54,661 bases of DNA. Origin: JAHBNG01 sp039028975. GTDB lineage: Bacteria; Chloroflexota; Anaerolineae; Caldilineales; Caldilineaceae. The DNA lies in the NCBI GenBank assembly GCA_039028975.1, contig JBCCHB010000116.1, positions 1-54,661 of the forward strand. The letters run 5' to 3'. The position numbers were made by a program, and so were the translations under genes. Positions 42,296 through 49,537 of the stretch are shown one piece after another. How positions within the stretch are numbered: position 1 is the first letter of the stretch; each line of letters opens with the position of its first letter. The notes under the pieces are model-generated. The model ran no database searches. It was not told the DNA's origin and was given only the letters and a program-made list of their open reading frames with translations.

Positions 42296-43321
42296 TTACT
42301 TCCTTAGGGTCTCTGACAGCCTTTGATCATTCTCCTCCAACCACCCAACCAAGTGTTGCAAATCCTCAATCCGCCACAGCTTAATCGGCTTTCCTGCTGC
42401 GGCCTCTTTGCCAAACCACCAGACAATCGAGACCGCGCTGCGCAGCTGCATCAACCACGGAAGCGCGGCAATTTCAGCTTCTGTCAGTTGAATCCACCGC
42501 CTATATCCGCGGCAAAATGCATCCGCTATCAACCACGGATTGGAATTCTCCCAAGTTCGCATAGTGAAAAAGAGGCCAGCCGCTACATCCATCATTCGAG
42601 CATCAAAGAGGGCAAAATCAAAGTCAAGGACAGCCGATACTGTATCACCGACGACTAATGAATTGGCTGGCGTGTAATCGCCGTGGATGACTTGGTGAGG
42701 TAGCTTTTTGTAGTTGATGGATTTCCATGCTTGAACTCGGTTGACTTCGGTTCGCCACCAATCAAAGAGGGCATTTTCTGACTGGCTTCCAGACAGGCCC
42801 ATCTGTTCAGGCGTCATCGCTGCCGGGTCAGGGATATGGGGGTGAACCTGCTCAATGGCACTATAGCTTGCTAACCCTGGGCGAACAACTTGTGGGTAAG
42901 TTTCCAACGTCCTGTGCAGCTCGCCCAAAGCCGCGCCAACTGATTCCATCTGCTTTGGATTTGTTCGATCGGGTACCTCACCACGAACAAGCGGAAAGAG
43001 CGCCTTGAATTCTCTACTGTTTCTGTAGAGGGTTGCTCCATCAGCCATGGCTATCGGTGCAGGAACGACAAAGGAGGTAGGCTGGACATCCAGCCATGTC
43101 AGCAATTTGTGTTCGTAATCAATGGTCTCTGGCTCGGTATGGGTTTGGTAAGTCCGCCACACATATGAACCTGATTGAGATTGGAGTGCAATTGTCTGAT
43201 TATTGGTGCCGAGGCCAGGAAGGTTTAGGGTGGAAATGGGCGGTTGCAGGCCATAACCGTCAATTGCAGTGAGGATGTCAGCATTGGAGATATAGAGAAT
43301 TTGGTTGGCCATGAGCTTCAT
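42296..43321 (-). CDS. APH-fold kinase (homoserine kinase type II-like)
   Basis: A 341-residue phosphotransferase. The catalytic loop QVIHGDYTPANSLV (HxDxxxxN) and the Mg-binding VLDFDFALFDARMMDVA are complete. The start is set at the ATG of MKLMANQILYISNADI (a second ATG three codons later is possible). The frame runs open to 43468, but that extension would cross the tRNA-Sec gene and is not coding. Substrate unknown; homoserine, choline or aminoglycosides are possibilities. Confidence 0.87.
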   Translation of the reverse strand: MKLMANQILYISNADILTAIDGYGLQPPISTLNLPGLGTNNQTIALQSQSGSYVWRTYQTHTEPETIDYEHKLLTWLDVQPTSFVVPAPIAMADGATLYRNSREFKALFPLVRGEVPDRTNPKQMESVGAALGELHRTLETYPQVVRPGLASYSAIEQVHPHIPDPAAMTPEQMGLSGSQSENALFDWWRTEVNRVQAWKSINYKKLPHQVIHGDYTPANSLVVGDTVSAVLDFDFALFDARMMDVAAGLFFTMRTWENSNPWLIADAFCRGYRRWIQLTEAEIAALPWLMQLRSAVSIVWWFGKEAAAGKPIKLWRIEDLQHLVGWLEENDQRLSETLRK

Positions 43322-43380
43322 ATTGGACGAAATAGCCGCACCTATTATTGTTATGAAACGCTTATAGGCGCAACAAAAAG

Positions 43381-43476
43381 CGGGAAAGCGTGGGAGTCGA
43401 ACCCACCGGCGCCTGCTCTGCGCAACCGCCCATTGATGTTGAAGACCAAGGCCGCCACCGGACGACATGCCTCCCC
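43381..43476 (-). tRNA. selC: tRNA-Sec (anticodon UCA)
   Basis: Read on the minus strand, a 96-base tRNA with bacterial selenocysteine features. The acceptor stem has eight pairs (GGGGAGGC with GCTTTCCC, some G-U) and the T stem five (GTGGG/CCCAC) around TTCGACT, giving the 8+5 arrangement. The D stem has six pairs (GTCGTC/GGCGGC) with a four-base CGGT loop, as in E. coli selC. The anticodon loop is CTTCAAC (anticodon TCA, reading UGA) on a TTGGT/ATCAA stem, and the variable arm is long. The discriminator is G; CCA is not encoded, and CTTTTTG follows. UGA codons of this organism may therefore encode selenocysteine. Confidence 0.92.
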
Positions 43477-44372
43477 AAACATATTTTAGTCGATGAGGAC
43501 GAAGGGACCAAATTGACCGTTATTGATTGACGCCAATCAGCAATCATCAATCAATACTCAGTAGTTTTCATGGCGCAAGATGCACCACCGGGTATGAAAA
43601 ATCCTGCTAATCCATCTGAATCCATACTCTATTTTCAGAACAGACTTGCAATAGGCTACACACCACAGACGATGAAAATCAAAAAAGATTACACAGAATT
43701 TGTTCCGTATTCATCTGTGAAATCTTCAAATCCCCGTTATTTACAGGGCCGACATTCATTCACCCAACTGCACTAAGGAACCAAGATCAAATAAAACCCG
43801 AAAATTCGGTCCTGTCATCTCGAATACCCGAGAGATCTTCCATTACGTTTTATTCAATTCTCGATCCTAAGGAAGGATGAAAATCAAATAAAGCTTAGAG
43901 GATTGTACAGATTCTTAATCTTCCAAATTCTTTCATCTTTGTTATTTTCAAGGCAGACATTCATCGAACCAGCTACACCACGGAAGGATGAAAATCAAAC
44001 AAAGCTTAGAGGATTGTACAGATTCTTAATCTTCCAAATTCTTTCATCTTTGTTATCTACAGGGCAGACATTCATCGAACTAGCTACACCACGGAAGGAT
44101 GAAAATCAAACAAAGCTTAGAGGATTGCACAGATTCTTAATCTTCCAAATCTTTTCATCTTTGTTATCTACACGGCAGACATTCATCCTTCCAGCTACAC
44201 CACGGAAGGATGAAAATCGAACAAAGCGTAGAAGATTGCACAGATTCTTAATCTTCCAAATCTTTTCATCTTTGTTATCTACACGGCAGACCGCACTCGA
44301 AATGACATAGACAGAGCCGACTTTTGACTAAACGATCAATCCCCGTATGTACAAGGACAAGCTGGCCGCCGA
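43477..44372. other. gene-free region with tandem and dispersed repeats
   Basis: Between tRNA-Sec and the C-S lyase gene lie the 111-base tandem array (43871-44296) and a degenerate relative of its unit at about 43670-43765 (GATGAAAATC...TTATTTACAGGGCCGACATTC). The open frame over the array is a translation of the repeat. No gene is supported. Confidence 0.7.
43871..44296. repeat. 4 x 111-base tandem repeat
   Basis: Units start at 43871, 43982, 44093 and 44204 with GGAAGGATGAAAATC and share TTCTTAATCTTCCAAAT, TTTCATCTTTGTTAT and GGCAGACATTCATC; the last is cut after about 93 bases. The unit length is a multiple of three, which keeps a 135-codon frame open by chance. Related single or double copies occur near 23600-23840 and 52300-52375. 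Confidence 0.93.
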
Positions 44373-45578
44373 CTACGAATAATTCAACGCGTTCCTCACC
44401 CGCTCCAATCCCTGCTCCAAAATTGCCTTCGTACACCCATAATTCAGTCTTACAAACCCCTCTCCGCCTTGGCCAAATGCTGCACCATCACTGAATGCGA
44501 CCTTGGCTTCCTTCAGAAAGAATTCTTGGGGAGTACCTTCAATACCAGCTTCTCGACAATCTAGCCATGCCAAGTAGGTTGCTTCTGGGCAGGTGGTACG
44601 AATCGTGGGTAGATGACTGTCCACATAATGGGTGATAAAGTCACGATTAGCGCTTAAGTAGGCCAACAAGCCGTCATGCCAGTCGTCACATTGGGTATAG
44701 GCCGCCATCCCCGCTTCATAGCCGAGTAGATTGACGTGGGGTACGATCCCCTTTGCTGCTTGATCGAACTGCTGGCGCAATTCCATATTTTGAATGATGG
44801 CAGCACTGCATCCTAAGCCGGGGATATTGAATGTCTTGCTTGGGGCAATCAGGGTGATGGTACGTTCCGCCATTTGGGGGGACAGACTGGCAATAGAAAT
44901 ATGTTTATTGTCAGCCATTGTTAGATCACAGTGGATCTCATCCGAACAGAGAATCAGATCATGCTTGAGGCAGAGCTCTGCAATATGGGCTAATTCATCC
45001 TGGGTGTAGGCACGGCCCACTGGATTGTGGGGATTGCAGAGAATAAAGAGCCGGGTGTGAGGTTGGATGGCTTCCTCTAGTGCATCAAAATCGATCTCAT
45101 AGTGAAGGCGCTCATGACCGTTCGCATTGATGGTGGTGCAGGCCAGTTCAGCTACATGGGTCTCTTGACCTTGATTGACCGGGGCGCTTAAAAAGGGCAT
45201 GTAGACGGGTGTGTTCACAAGTACGCCGCCGCCGGGTTTGCCAAAGGCACGGCAGAACAGATTTAGAGCACAGACAAGACCCGGCAGAAATGTTACCTGA
45301 TCTGGCTCCACAGACCATTGATGGCGGGTTGCCAACCGTTCAGCCAGTACTTCGCGTAGTTCATAAGGCGGTTGCCCATAGCCGAAGACACCATGGTCGA
45401 TACGCTGTCGCATGGCATCTAAGATCGGTTGAGGGGAGAGGAAATCCATATCGGCAACCCACATGGGGAGCACATCTTCACCATACCTGCCCCATTTACC
45501 AGAGTCAGAATCGAGCCGATTGATAGGAAGATCAAAATTCGTTTTCAAAGAAGCCTCCGAAGCTTGAATGTGTACCAT
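44373..45578 (-). CDS. patB: MalY/PatB-type aminotransferase (C-S lyase)
   Basis: A 401-residue fold type I PLP enzyme of the MalY/PatB group, usually a cystathionine beta-lyase. Family blocks are RYGEDVLPMWVADMDF near the N-terminus, FILCNPHNPVGRAYT, LILCSDEIHCDL (the PLP-binding Asp) and the lysine in LIAPSKTFNIPGLG, and the C-terminal FVRLNYGC Arg. I start at the ATG of MVHIQASEA; an upstream ATG at 45638 would overlap mrpG. The start lies 13 bases after the mrpG stop, so it may be read from the mrp transcript. Confidence 0.92.
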   Translation of the reverse strand: MVHIQASEASLKTNFDLPINRLDSDSGKWGRYGEDVLPMWVADMDFLSPQPILDAMRQRIDHGVFGYGQPPYELREVLAERLATRHQWSVEPDQVTFLPGLVCALNLFCRAFGKPGGGVLVNTPVYMPFLSAPVNQGQETHVAELACTTINANGHERLHYEIDFDALEEAIQPHTRLFILCNPHNPVGRAYTQDELAHIAELCLKHDLILCSDEIHCDLTMADNKHISIASLSPQMAERTITLIAPSKTFNIPGLGCSAAIIQNMELRQQFDQAAKGIVPHVNLLGYEAGMAAYTQCDDWHDGLLAYLSANRDFITHYVDSHLPTIRTTCPEATYLAWLDCREAGIEGTPQEFFLKEAKVAFSDGAAFGQGGEGFVRLNYGCTKAILEQGLERVRNALNYS

Positions 45579-45591
45579 CCGCTGTGTAAGT

Positions 45592-45942
45592 CTACCGGGT
45601 ATCTTGTTCTTTCCCACGATAGTAGCTGGCCAAAGCATCTTTCTTTAGCACAAAGCGATCTTCAGGTGTTGAGCGGTGCGCTGCTCGGGCCATGGCCGTT
45701 GTGGCAATGGGGGCTGTAATAAAGAAGAGGATAATTAGTAGAACCATGCGTAAGAGGAATCCTCCTCCATAAAAGATCCCCGCTGCCAGCAGCAAACAGC
45801 TTACACCCAAGGTTGCCGCCTTGCCTGCAGCATGCATACGTGCATAGACATCAGGCAGGCGCATCATGCCAATTGCGCTAATGTTCATAAAGAGTACGCC
45901 GATGACAGCCAATAGTAGCGTGACCAATTCCAGAATCGTCAT
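45592..45942 (-). CDS. mrpG: Na+/H+ antiporter subunit G
   Basis: A 116-residue MnhG/MrpG protein with three membrane segments and the family core ISAIGMMRLPDVYARMHAAGKAATLGV. It is the last subunit of the Mrp complex, an inner-membrane Na+/H+ antiporter for sodium and pH homeostasis. Its ATG overlaps the mrpF stop by four bases. The C-terminal 30 residues are hydrophilic. Confidence 0.95.
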   Translation of the reverse strand: MTILELVTLLLAVIGVLFMNISAIGMMRLPDVYARMHAAGKAATLGVSCLLLAAGIFYGGGFLLRMVLLIILFFITAPIATTAMARAAHRSTPEDRFVLKKDALASYYRGKEQDTR

Positions 45943-46208
45943 GATTGCCTTCGTTCCAGATAGCGAGCCAACATCAGAGTCCCCAAAAAGCCAAGCACTG
46001 CCGTGACAATGGCTCCGTCCAATAGCACCACAGAACGGTTCCTCAATGCAAAGAGTGCAAATAGACCGACCGCATGGGTCGAGATCAGGTCAAATGCGAC
46101 GGTCCGGTCTGGTACATCTGGACCTCTATAGAGACGGACAAAACAGATAATCAAGGAGATGCTTAGGAGCACAAGCAAAATTTCCATGCCCCACTCAAAG
46201 AGCGTCAT
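45939..46208 (-). CDS. mrpF: Na+/H+ antiporter subunit F
   Basis: An 89-residue MrpF with three membrane helices and the family text RLYRGPDVPDRTVAFDLIS. It overlaps the mrpE stop and the mrpG start by four bases each, so the three are tightly coupled. Confidence 0.95.
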   Translation of the reverse strand: MTLFEWGMEILLVLLSISLIICFVRLYRGPDVPDRTVAFDLISTHAVGLFALFALRNRSVVLLDGAIVTAVLGFLGTLMLARYLERRQS

Positions 46209-46762
46209 ACTGTGGTTCCTTGGGAAAAACGTAAGATGCGTGCTTCAAAGCCGTCTTTGAGCTCACGCCGAAATGCATCGACATCGCCAAGCTGTAGAGA
46301 GTGGACAAAGAGCATTGGCTCCCCATCTTCATTATGGCCGAGATCCACACTAATGGTTCCCGGTGTTAAGGTAATCACTGATGCCAGCAGCAGAATCTCT
46401 AAATCTTGGGTCACAGAGAGAGGAACATCCACAATGCCAGGGTTTAGCCGTCTGGCCAATTCGGCTTTAGGCTGGACAATGGTCCAAGCGAGGGTTACAT
46501 TACTGACGATGATCTGCCAAAGTACGTAGAGCGCAAATGAGGTAATATAGAAAAGACGCCGACTATAGGTTCGATTGACCAGGGTGAGAACCACCAAGCC
46601 AAGCAGCAGACCAATCCAAAAATCGAATCCGCCAAAGAGCGGGACAAAGGTTGCCCACAGAAAGGCTATCAGCAGGTTACTGAGGAAGAGCACCAGCATA
46701 GTGGGTTGGCCACCCCTGGCTGGGCCATTTGTGGCACGATTCGTGCCATCATTTTGACTCAT
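46205..46762 (-). CDS. mrpE: Na+/H+ antiporter subunit E
   Basis: A 185-residue MrpE. Two N-terminal membrane segments precede VTLAWTIVQPKAELARRLNPGIVDVPL and LLASVITLTPGTISVDLG, both typical. The first 20 residues are a hydrophilic, variable extension. It begins three bases after the mrpD stop and overlaps mrpF. Confidence 0.95.
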   Translation of the reverse strand: MSQNDGTNRATNGPARGGQPTMLVLFLSNLLIAFLWATFVPLFGGFDFWIGLLLGLVVLTLVNRTYSRRLFYITSFALYVLWQIIVSNVTLAWTIVQPKAELARRLNPGIVDVPLSVTQDLEILLLASVITLTPGTISVDLGHNEDGEPMLFVHSLQLGDVDAFRRELKDGFEARILRFSQGTTV

Positions 46763-46765
46763 TCT

Positions 46766-48457
46766 TTACTCGCCTTCTCCAGTAGTTGTCTCATCAGTAC
46801 TTGTTGCATCGCTACTATTCTCTTCCACCTGATTCTCTCGATCCTCATCTGAAGCGTGTCCCTCGTCACTAGCATGATCTCCACTGGCATAATCATGGCC
46901 CAAGTCTAAAATCTCTTCAGACGGTGCAACGGCAGCAATATATCCATCCCGATCCAGAACCTGTTGAGCTGCCTGCTCTGACCAACGAAAGACAGGTCCG
47001 CTAAAGATGCCAATGGCAAGGCTTAAGAGCACAAGGGCTGCAATGGGGCCCAACGTCAACCAGCGCCCCCGCACCAATGTCAAAGGCGCAGTCGGATAGA
47101 TGGGCGCGTTGACCGTTCCCCAAAATGCTTTCTGCCAAAGCCTGGCCATACTCATCAGGGTAAAGGCACTCACTATCAAGCTGACCGTAGCAATAACCCA
47201 CAGCTTTCCCTCAAGTGCCAACTGGAGTAGGCTCAACTTGCTAATAAAGCCGCTCGATGGTGGGATGCCTGCCAAAGAGAATGCTGCACCGAAAAAGATC
47301 ACCGCCAACAGAGGCCGGCGACCCACCAACCCGCTTAGGGCGCGTTTAATCAGGCTCCCACTGCCGATCTCCATTTCAGCCGCACCGCCGGCCATCAGTA
47401 GCGCTGTTTTGACGATCATATGGTGAACCAAGTAGAGGATGCCAGCAGCCATACCCGCACCCGCAAAGACTGGGTCAGCACTGGCTGCCAAACCCAGACC
47501 CATCACCATATAGCCCACCTGACTAATCACATGAAAGCTCAGAACCCGACGCACGGTTGTTACTGCCATGGCCCCAAAAACCCCAGTCAGCATGGTGAAG
47601 CCAGCAATCGTCAGAATCAGCGATTGCCACTCCACAAGATAAGCGGGGAAAAGTAGCGGAAAGATCCGAAAGAGGGTATAGATGCCTACTTTGGTCAGCA
47701 GCCCGCCAAAGAACGCCGTCACCGCCGGATGGGGCGTATGATAGCTACTGGGTAGCCAAAAAAAGAGGGGGAAGAGACCCGCTTTGCTGCTATAGGCAAC
47801 TAGAAGCAGACCCGCCAAGAGTGCCTGAATTGATGTCGGCACGCTATCCATCCGTTGGGCTAGCTGGGCAAAATTGAGGGTTCCCAATGTTCCATAAGCG
47901 ATCCCGGCGGCCGCCAGAAAGAGGATCGATGCCAGCAGGTTGAGCAGTACATAGCGAATCCCGCCGTTGATCTGCCCCGGCTGTCCCCCTAAGGTTAAGA
48001 GGACGAAGCTGGCCATAAGTAGTACTTCAAAGAAGACGTACAGATTGAAGAGATCCCCAGCCAGGTAAGCCCCATTGACCCCCATGAGTAGGAAGAGCAG
48101 CAGCGGATAGAAATTCATGCGCGCCCGCTGATCTAGCGTCCCGATGGCATAGGGAACAATTGCCGCAGCCAGGATAGCGGTCAGCGTCAGGAGAATCGCA
48201 GTTAAGCCATCGGCCACAACGGAAATCCCAAAGGGAGCGGGCCATCCCCCCATTTGCAGAACTAGCCGATTGCCCTGCAATGTATGAATAAGCAGCAGAA
48301 TAGCAACGGCAAGATTGACCGAGACCGCTACTACAGCAATCCACCGCTGGAAGCGTACCGCTCTGCGAAAGCCCCACCGGCTCGTTCCAATGCCTATGGC
48401 AGCCAGTAATAGGGGGAGGACAATCGGGACCGCCAACCAATTAGGCGACAGATTCAT
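46766..48457 (-). CDS. mrpD: Na+/H+ antiporter subunit D
   Basis: A 563-residue MrpD, homologous to complex I NuoN/NuoM. The proton-channel block SSYHTPHPAVTAFFGGLLTKVGIY carries the conserved Lys, and the second half has AVTTVRRVLSFHVISQVGY and LYLVHHMIVKTALLM. After the last helix comes an unusual 60-residue acidic tail rich in Asp/Glu/His/Ser (DLGHDYASGDHASDEG). The start codon directly follows the mrpC stop. Confidence 0.95.
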   Translation of the reverse strand: MNLSPNWLAVPIVLPLLLAAIGIGTSRWGFRRAVRFQRWIAVVAVSVNLAVAILLLIHTLQGNRLVLQMGGWPAPFGISVVADGLTAILLTLTAILAAAIVPYAIGTLDQRARMNFYPLLLFLLMGVNGAYLAGDLFNLYVFFEVLLMASFVLLTLGGQPGQINGGIRYVLLNLLASILFLAAAGIAYGTLGTLNFAQLAQRMDSVPTSIQALLAGLLLVAYSSKAGLFPLFFWLPSSYHTPHPAVTAFFGGLLTKVGIYTLFRIFPLLFPAYLVEWQSLILTIAGFTMLTGVFGAMAVTTVRRVLSFHVISQVGYMVMGLGLAASADPVFAGAGMAAGILYLVHHMIVKTALLMAGGAAEMEIGSGSLIKRALSGLVGRRPLLAVIFFGAAFSLAGIPPSSGFISKLSLLQLALEGKLWVIATVSLIVSAFTLMSMARLWQKAFWGTVNAPIYPTAPLTLVRGRWLTLGPIAALVLLSLAIGIFSGPVFRWSEQAAQQVLDRDGYIAAVAPSEEILDLGHDYASGDHASDEGHASDEDRENQVEENSSDATSTDETTTGEGE

Positions 48458-49093
48458 CTAAACATCCCCTCCCCTATCTTCATCCTGGCCGTCTTCATGC
48501 TGACCATCGGCATTTGGTTCACTATTCTGTACTCTCTCTTCGTTGGCGCTATTTTGCTCTCCTTGCTCTTGTCCGCTGCTTTCAGCTTTTTCTGCTGCTG
48601 CCTGCTTTCGCCGTGCGATCTGCTGTCGATATTCGTCAGCGAGGGCATACTCAAGCCATTCGTAATCGTCAATATCATCAATCTCTGAATCCAACCCAGA
48701 TACATAGTGCTCCACCGAAGCAAACGGGTCAGTGGCCTTAGAGGATGGCAGATCTGAGCTTTCCGGGGCAATGGTCTCTGCTAGCGCATTGCGCCGATTC
48801 ACCAACACAACCGTAAACGCCGTGACACCAAAGCTAATCACAATCGCTGTTAGGATAAGGGCTTGGGGAAGTGGGTCCACAAATTGTCCAATTCCATCGG
48901 GCGTAAAGGCGTCTTTATCGATTATGGGCGGTTGCCCTCGGCCTAGGCCGCCGCTGCTAAAGAGGAGTAGATTCACGCCATGAGTTAGCAGGGCCAGTCC
49001 CAATATCAATCGAATGGCTCGTCGCTGGAGAATTAGGTAGGTTCCTGTGGCGAAGAGGACACCGACAACAACCGCTAACGTAATGATGGTCAT
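48458..49093 (-). CDS. mrpC: Na+/H+ antiporter subunit C with long acidic tail
   Basis: A 211-residue MrpC. Residues 1-105 are the normal NuoK-like three-helix subunit (LILGLALLTHGVNLLLFSSGG, DPLPQALILTAIVISFGVTAFTVVL). The remaining 105 residues are hydrophilic and highly charged (DSEIDDIDDYEWLEYALADE, then Glu/Gln-rich), absent from ordinary MrpC of about 115 residues. The gene is flanked by mrpB (eight bases) and mrpD (abutting). Confidence 0.94.
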   Translation of the reverse strand: MTIITLAVVVGVLFATGTYLILQRRAIRLILGLALLTHGVNLLLFSSGGLGRGQPPIIDKDAFTPDGIGQFVDPLPQALILTAIVISFGVTAFTVVLVNRRNALAETIAPESSDLPSSKATDPFASVEHYVSGLDSEIDDIDDYEWLEYALADEYRQQIARRKQAAAEKAESSGQEQGEQNSANEERVQNSEPNADGQHEDGQDEDRGGDV

Positions 49094-49101
49094 TCGTACT
49101 G

Positions 49102-49512
49102 TTATTCCTGCTGGCTTAGACCGAGAAGATAAGAGGTTACAATGGAAAGGACGACCAGGAAAACCCCAATGTCGAAGGTCATGGGCGTACTGAGCTCAAA
49201 ATGGAGGGGGCCTAAGGAAATCTCCCACCAAAGCCCTGTGAAGAAGGTTCCAGCAAAGACCCCGGCCACCGCTGACAAGGCAGCCACAATCAGGCCAAAA
49301 CTGGTCATAGGCTGAAGGTATGGACCAATATTTTTCCGTACAACTTCGCTGCCCCGGCTTAAGATTTGGAGTTCGAAGGCAGCAGCCACGACCAATCCGG
49401 CGATAAAACCACCACCTGGAAGGTTATGCCCTCTTAGCAGCAAGAAGAGCGCCAAGAGAAGGAGGATGGGTGTCATAATGCGATCTAGTAACCGCAAATA
49501 GAGTTCGGTCAT
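49102..49512 (-). CDS. mrpB: Na+/H+ antiporter subunit B
   Basis: A 136-residue MrpB with four membrane helices and the family core LFLLLRGHNLPGGGFIAGLV near the N-terminus and LSTPMTFDIGVFLVVLSIV near the end. It starts 25 bases after the mrpA stop, which itself carries the MnhB-like domain typical of the long MrpA. Confidence 0.95.
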   Translation of the reverse strand: MTELYLRLLDRIMTPILLLLALFLLLRGHNLPGGGFIAGLVVAAAFELQILSRGSEVVRKNIGPYLQPMTSFGLIVAALSAVAGVFAGTFFTGLWWEISLGPLHFELSTPMTFDIGVFLVVLSIVTSYLLGLSQQE

Positions 49513-49537
49513 CTATTTAGGCTCAGTTCTCTCTTTC

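Noticed and set aside
43322..43468. N-terminal extension of the APH-fold kinase by 49 residues
   Set aside because: It would read through the tRNA-Sec gene; the extension is Arg/Trp/Gly-rich and unlike kinases.
43903..44310. 135-codon open frame
   Set aside because: It is a translation of the 111-base tandem repeat; the frame stays open only because the unit is a multiple of three.
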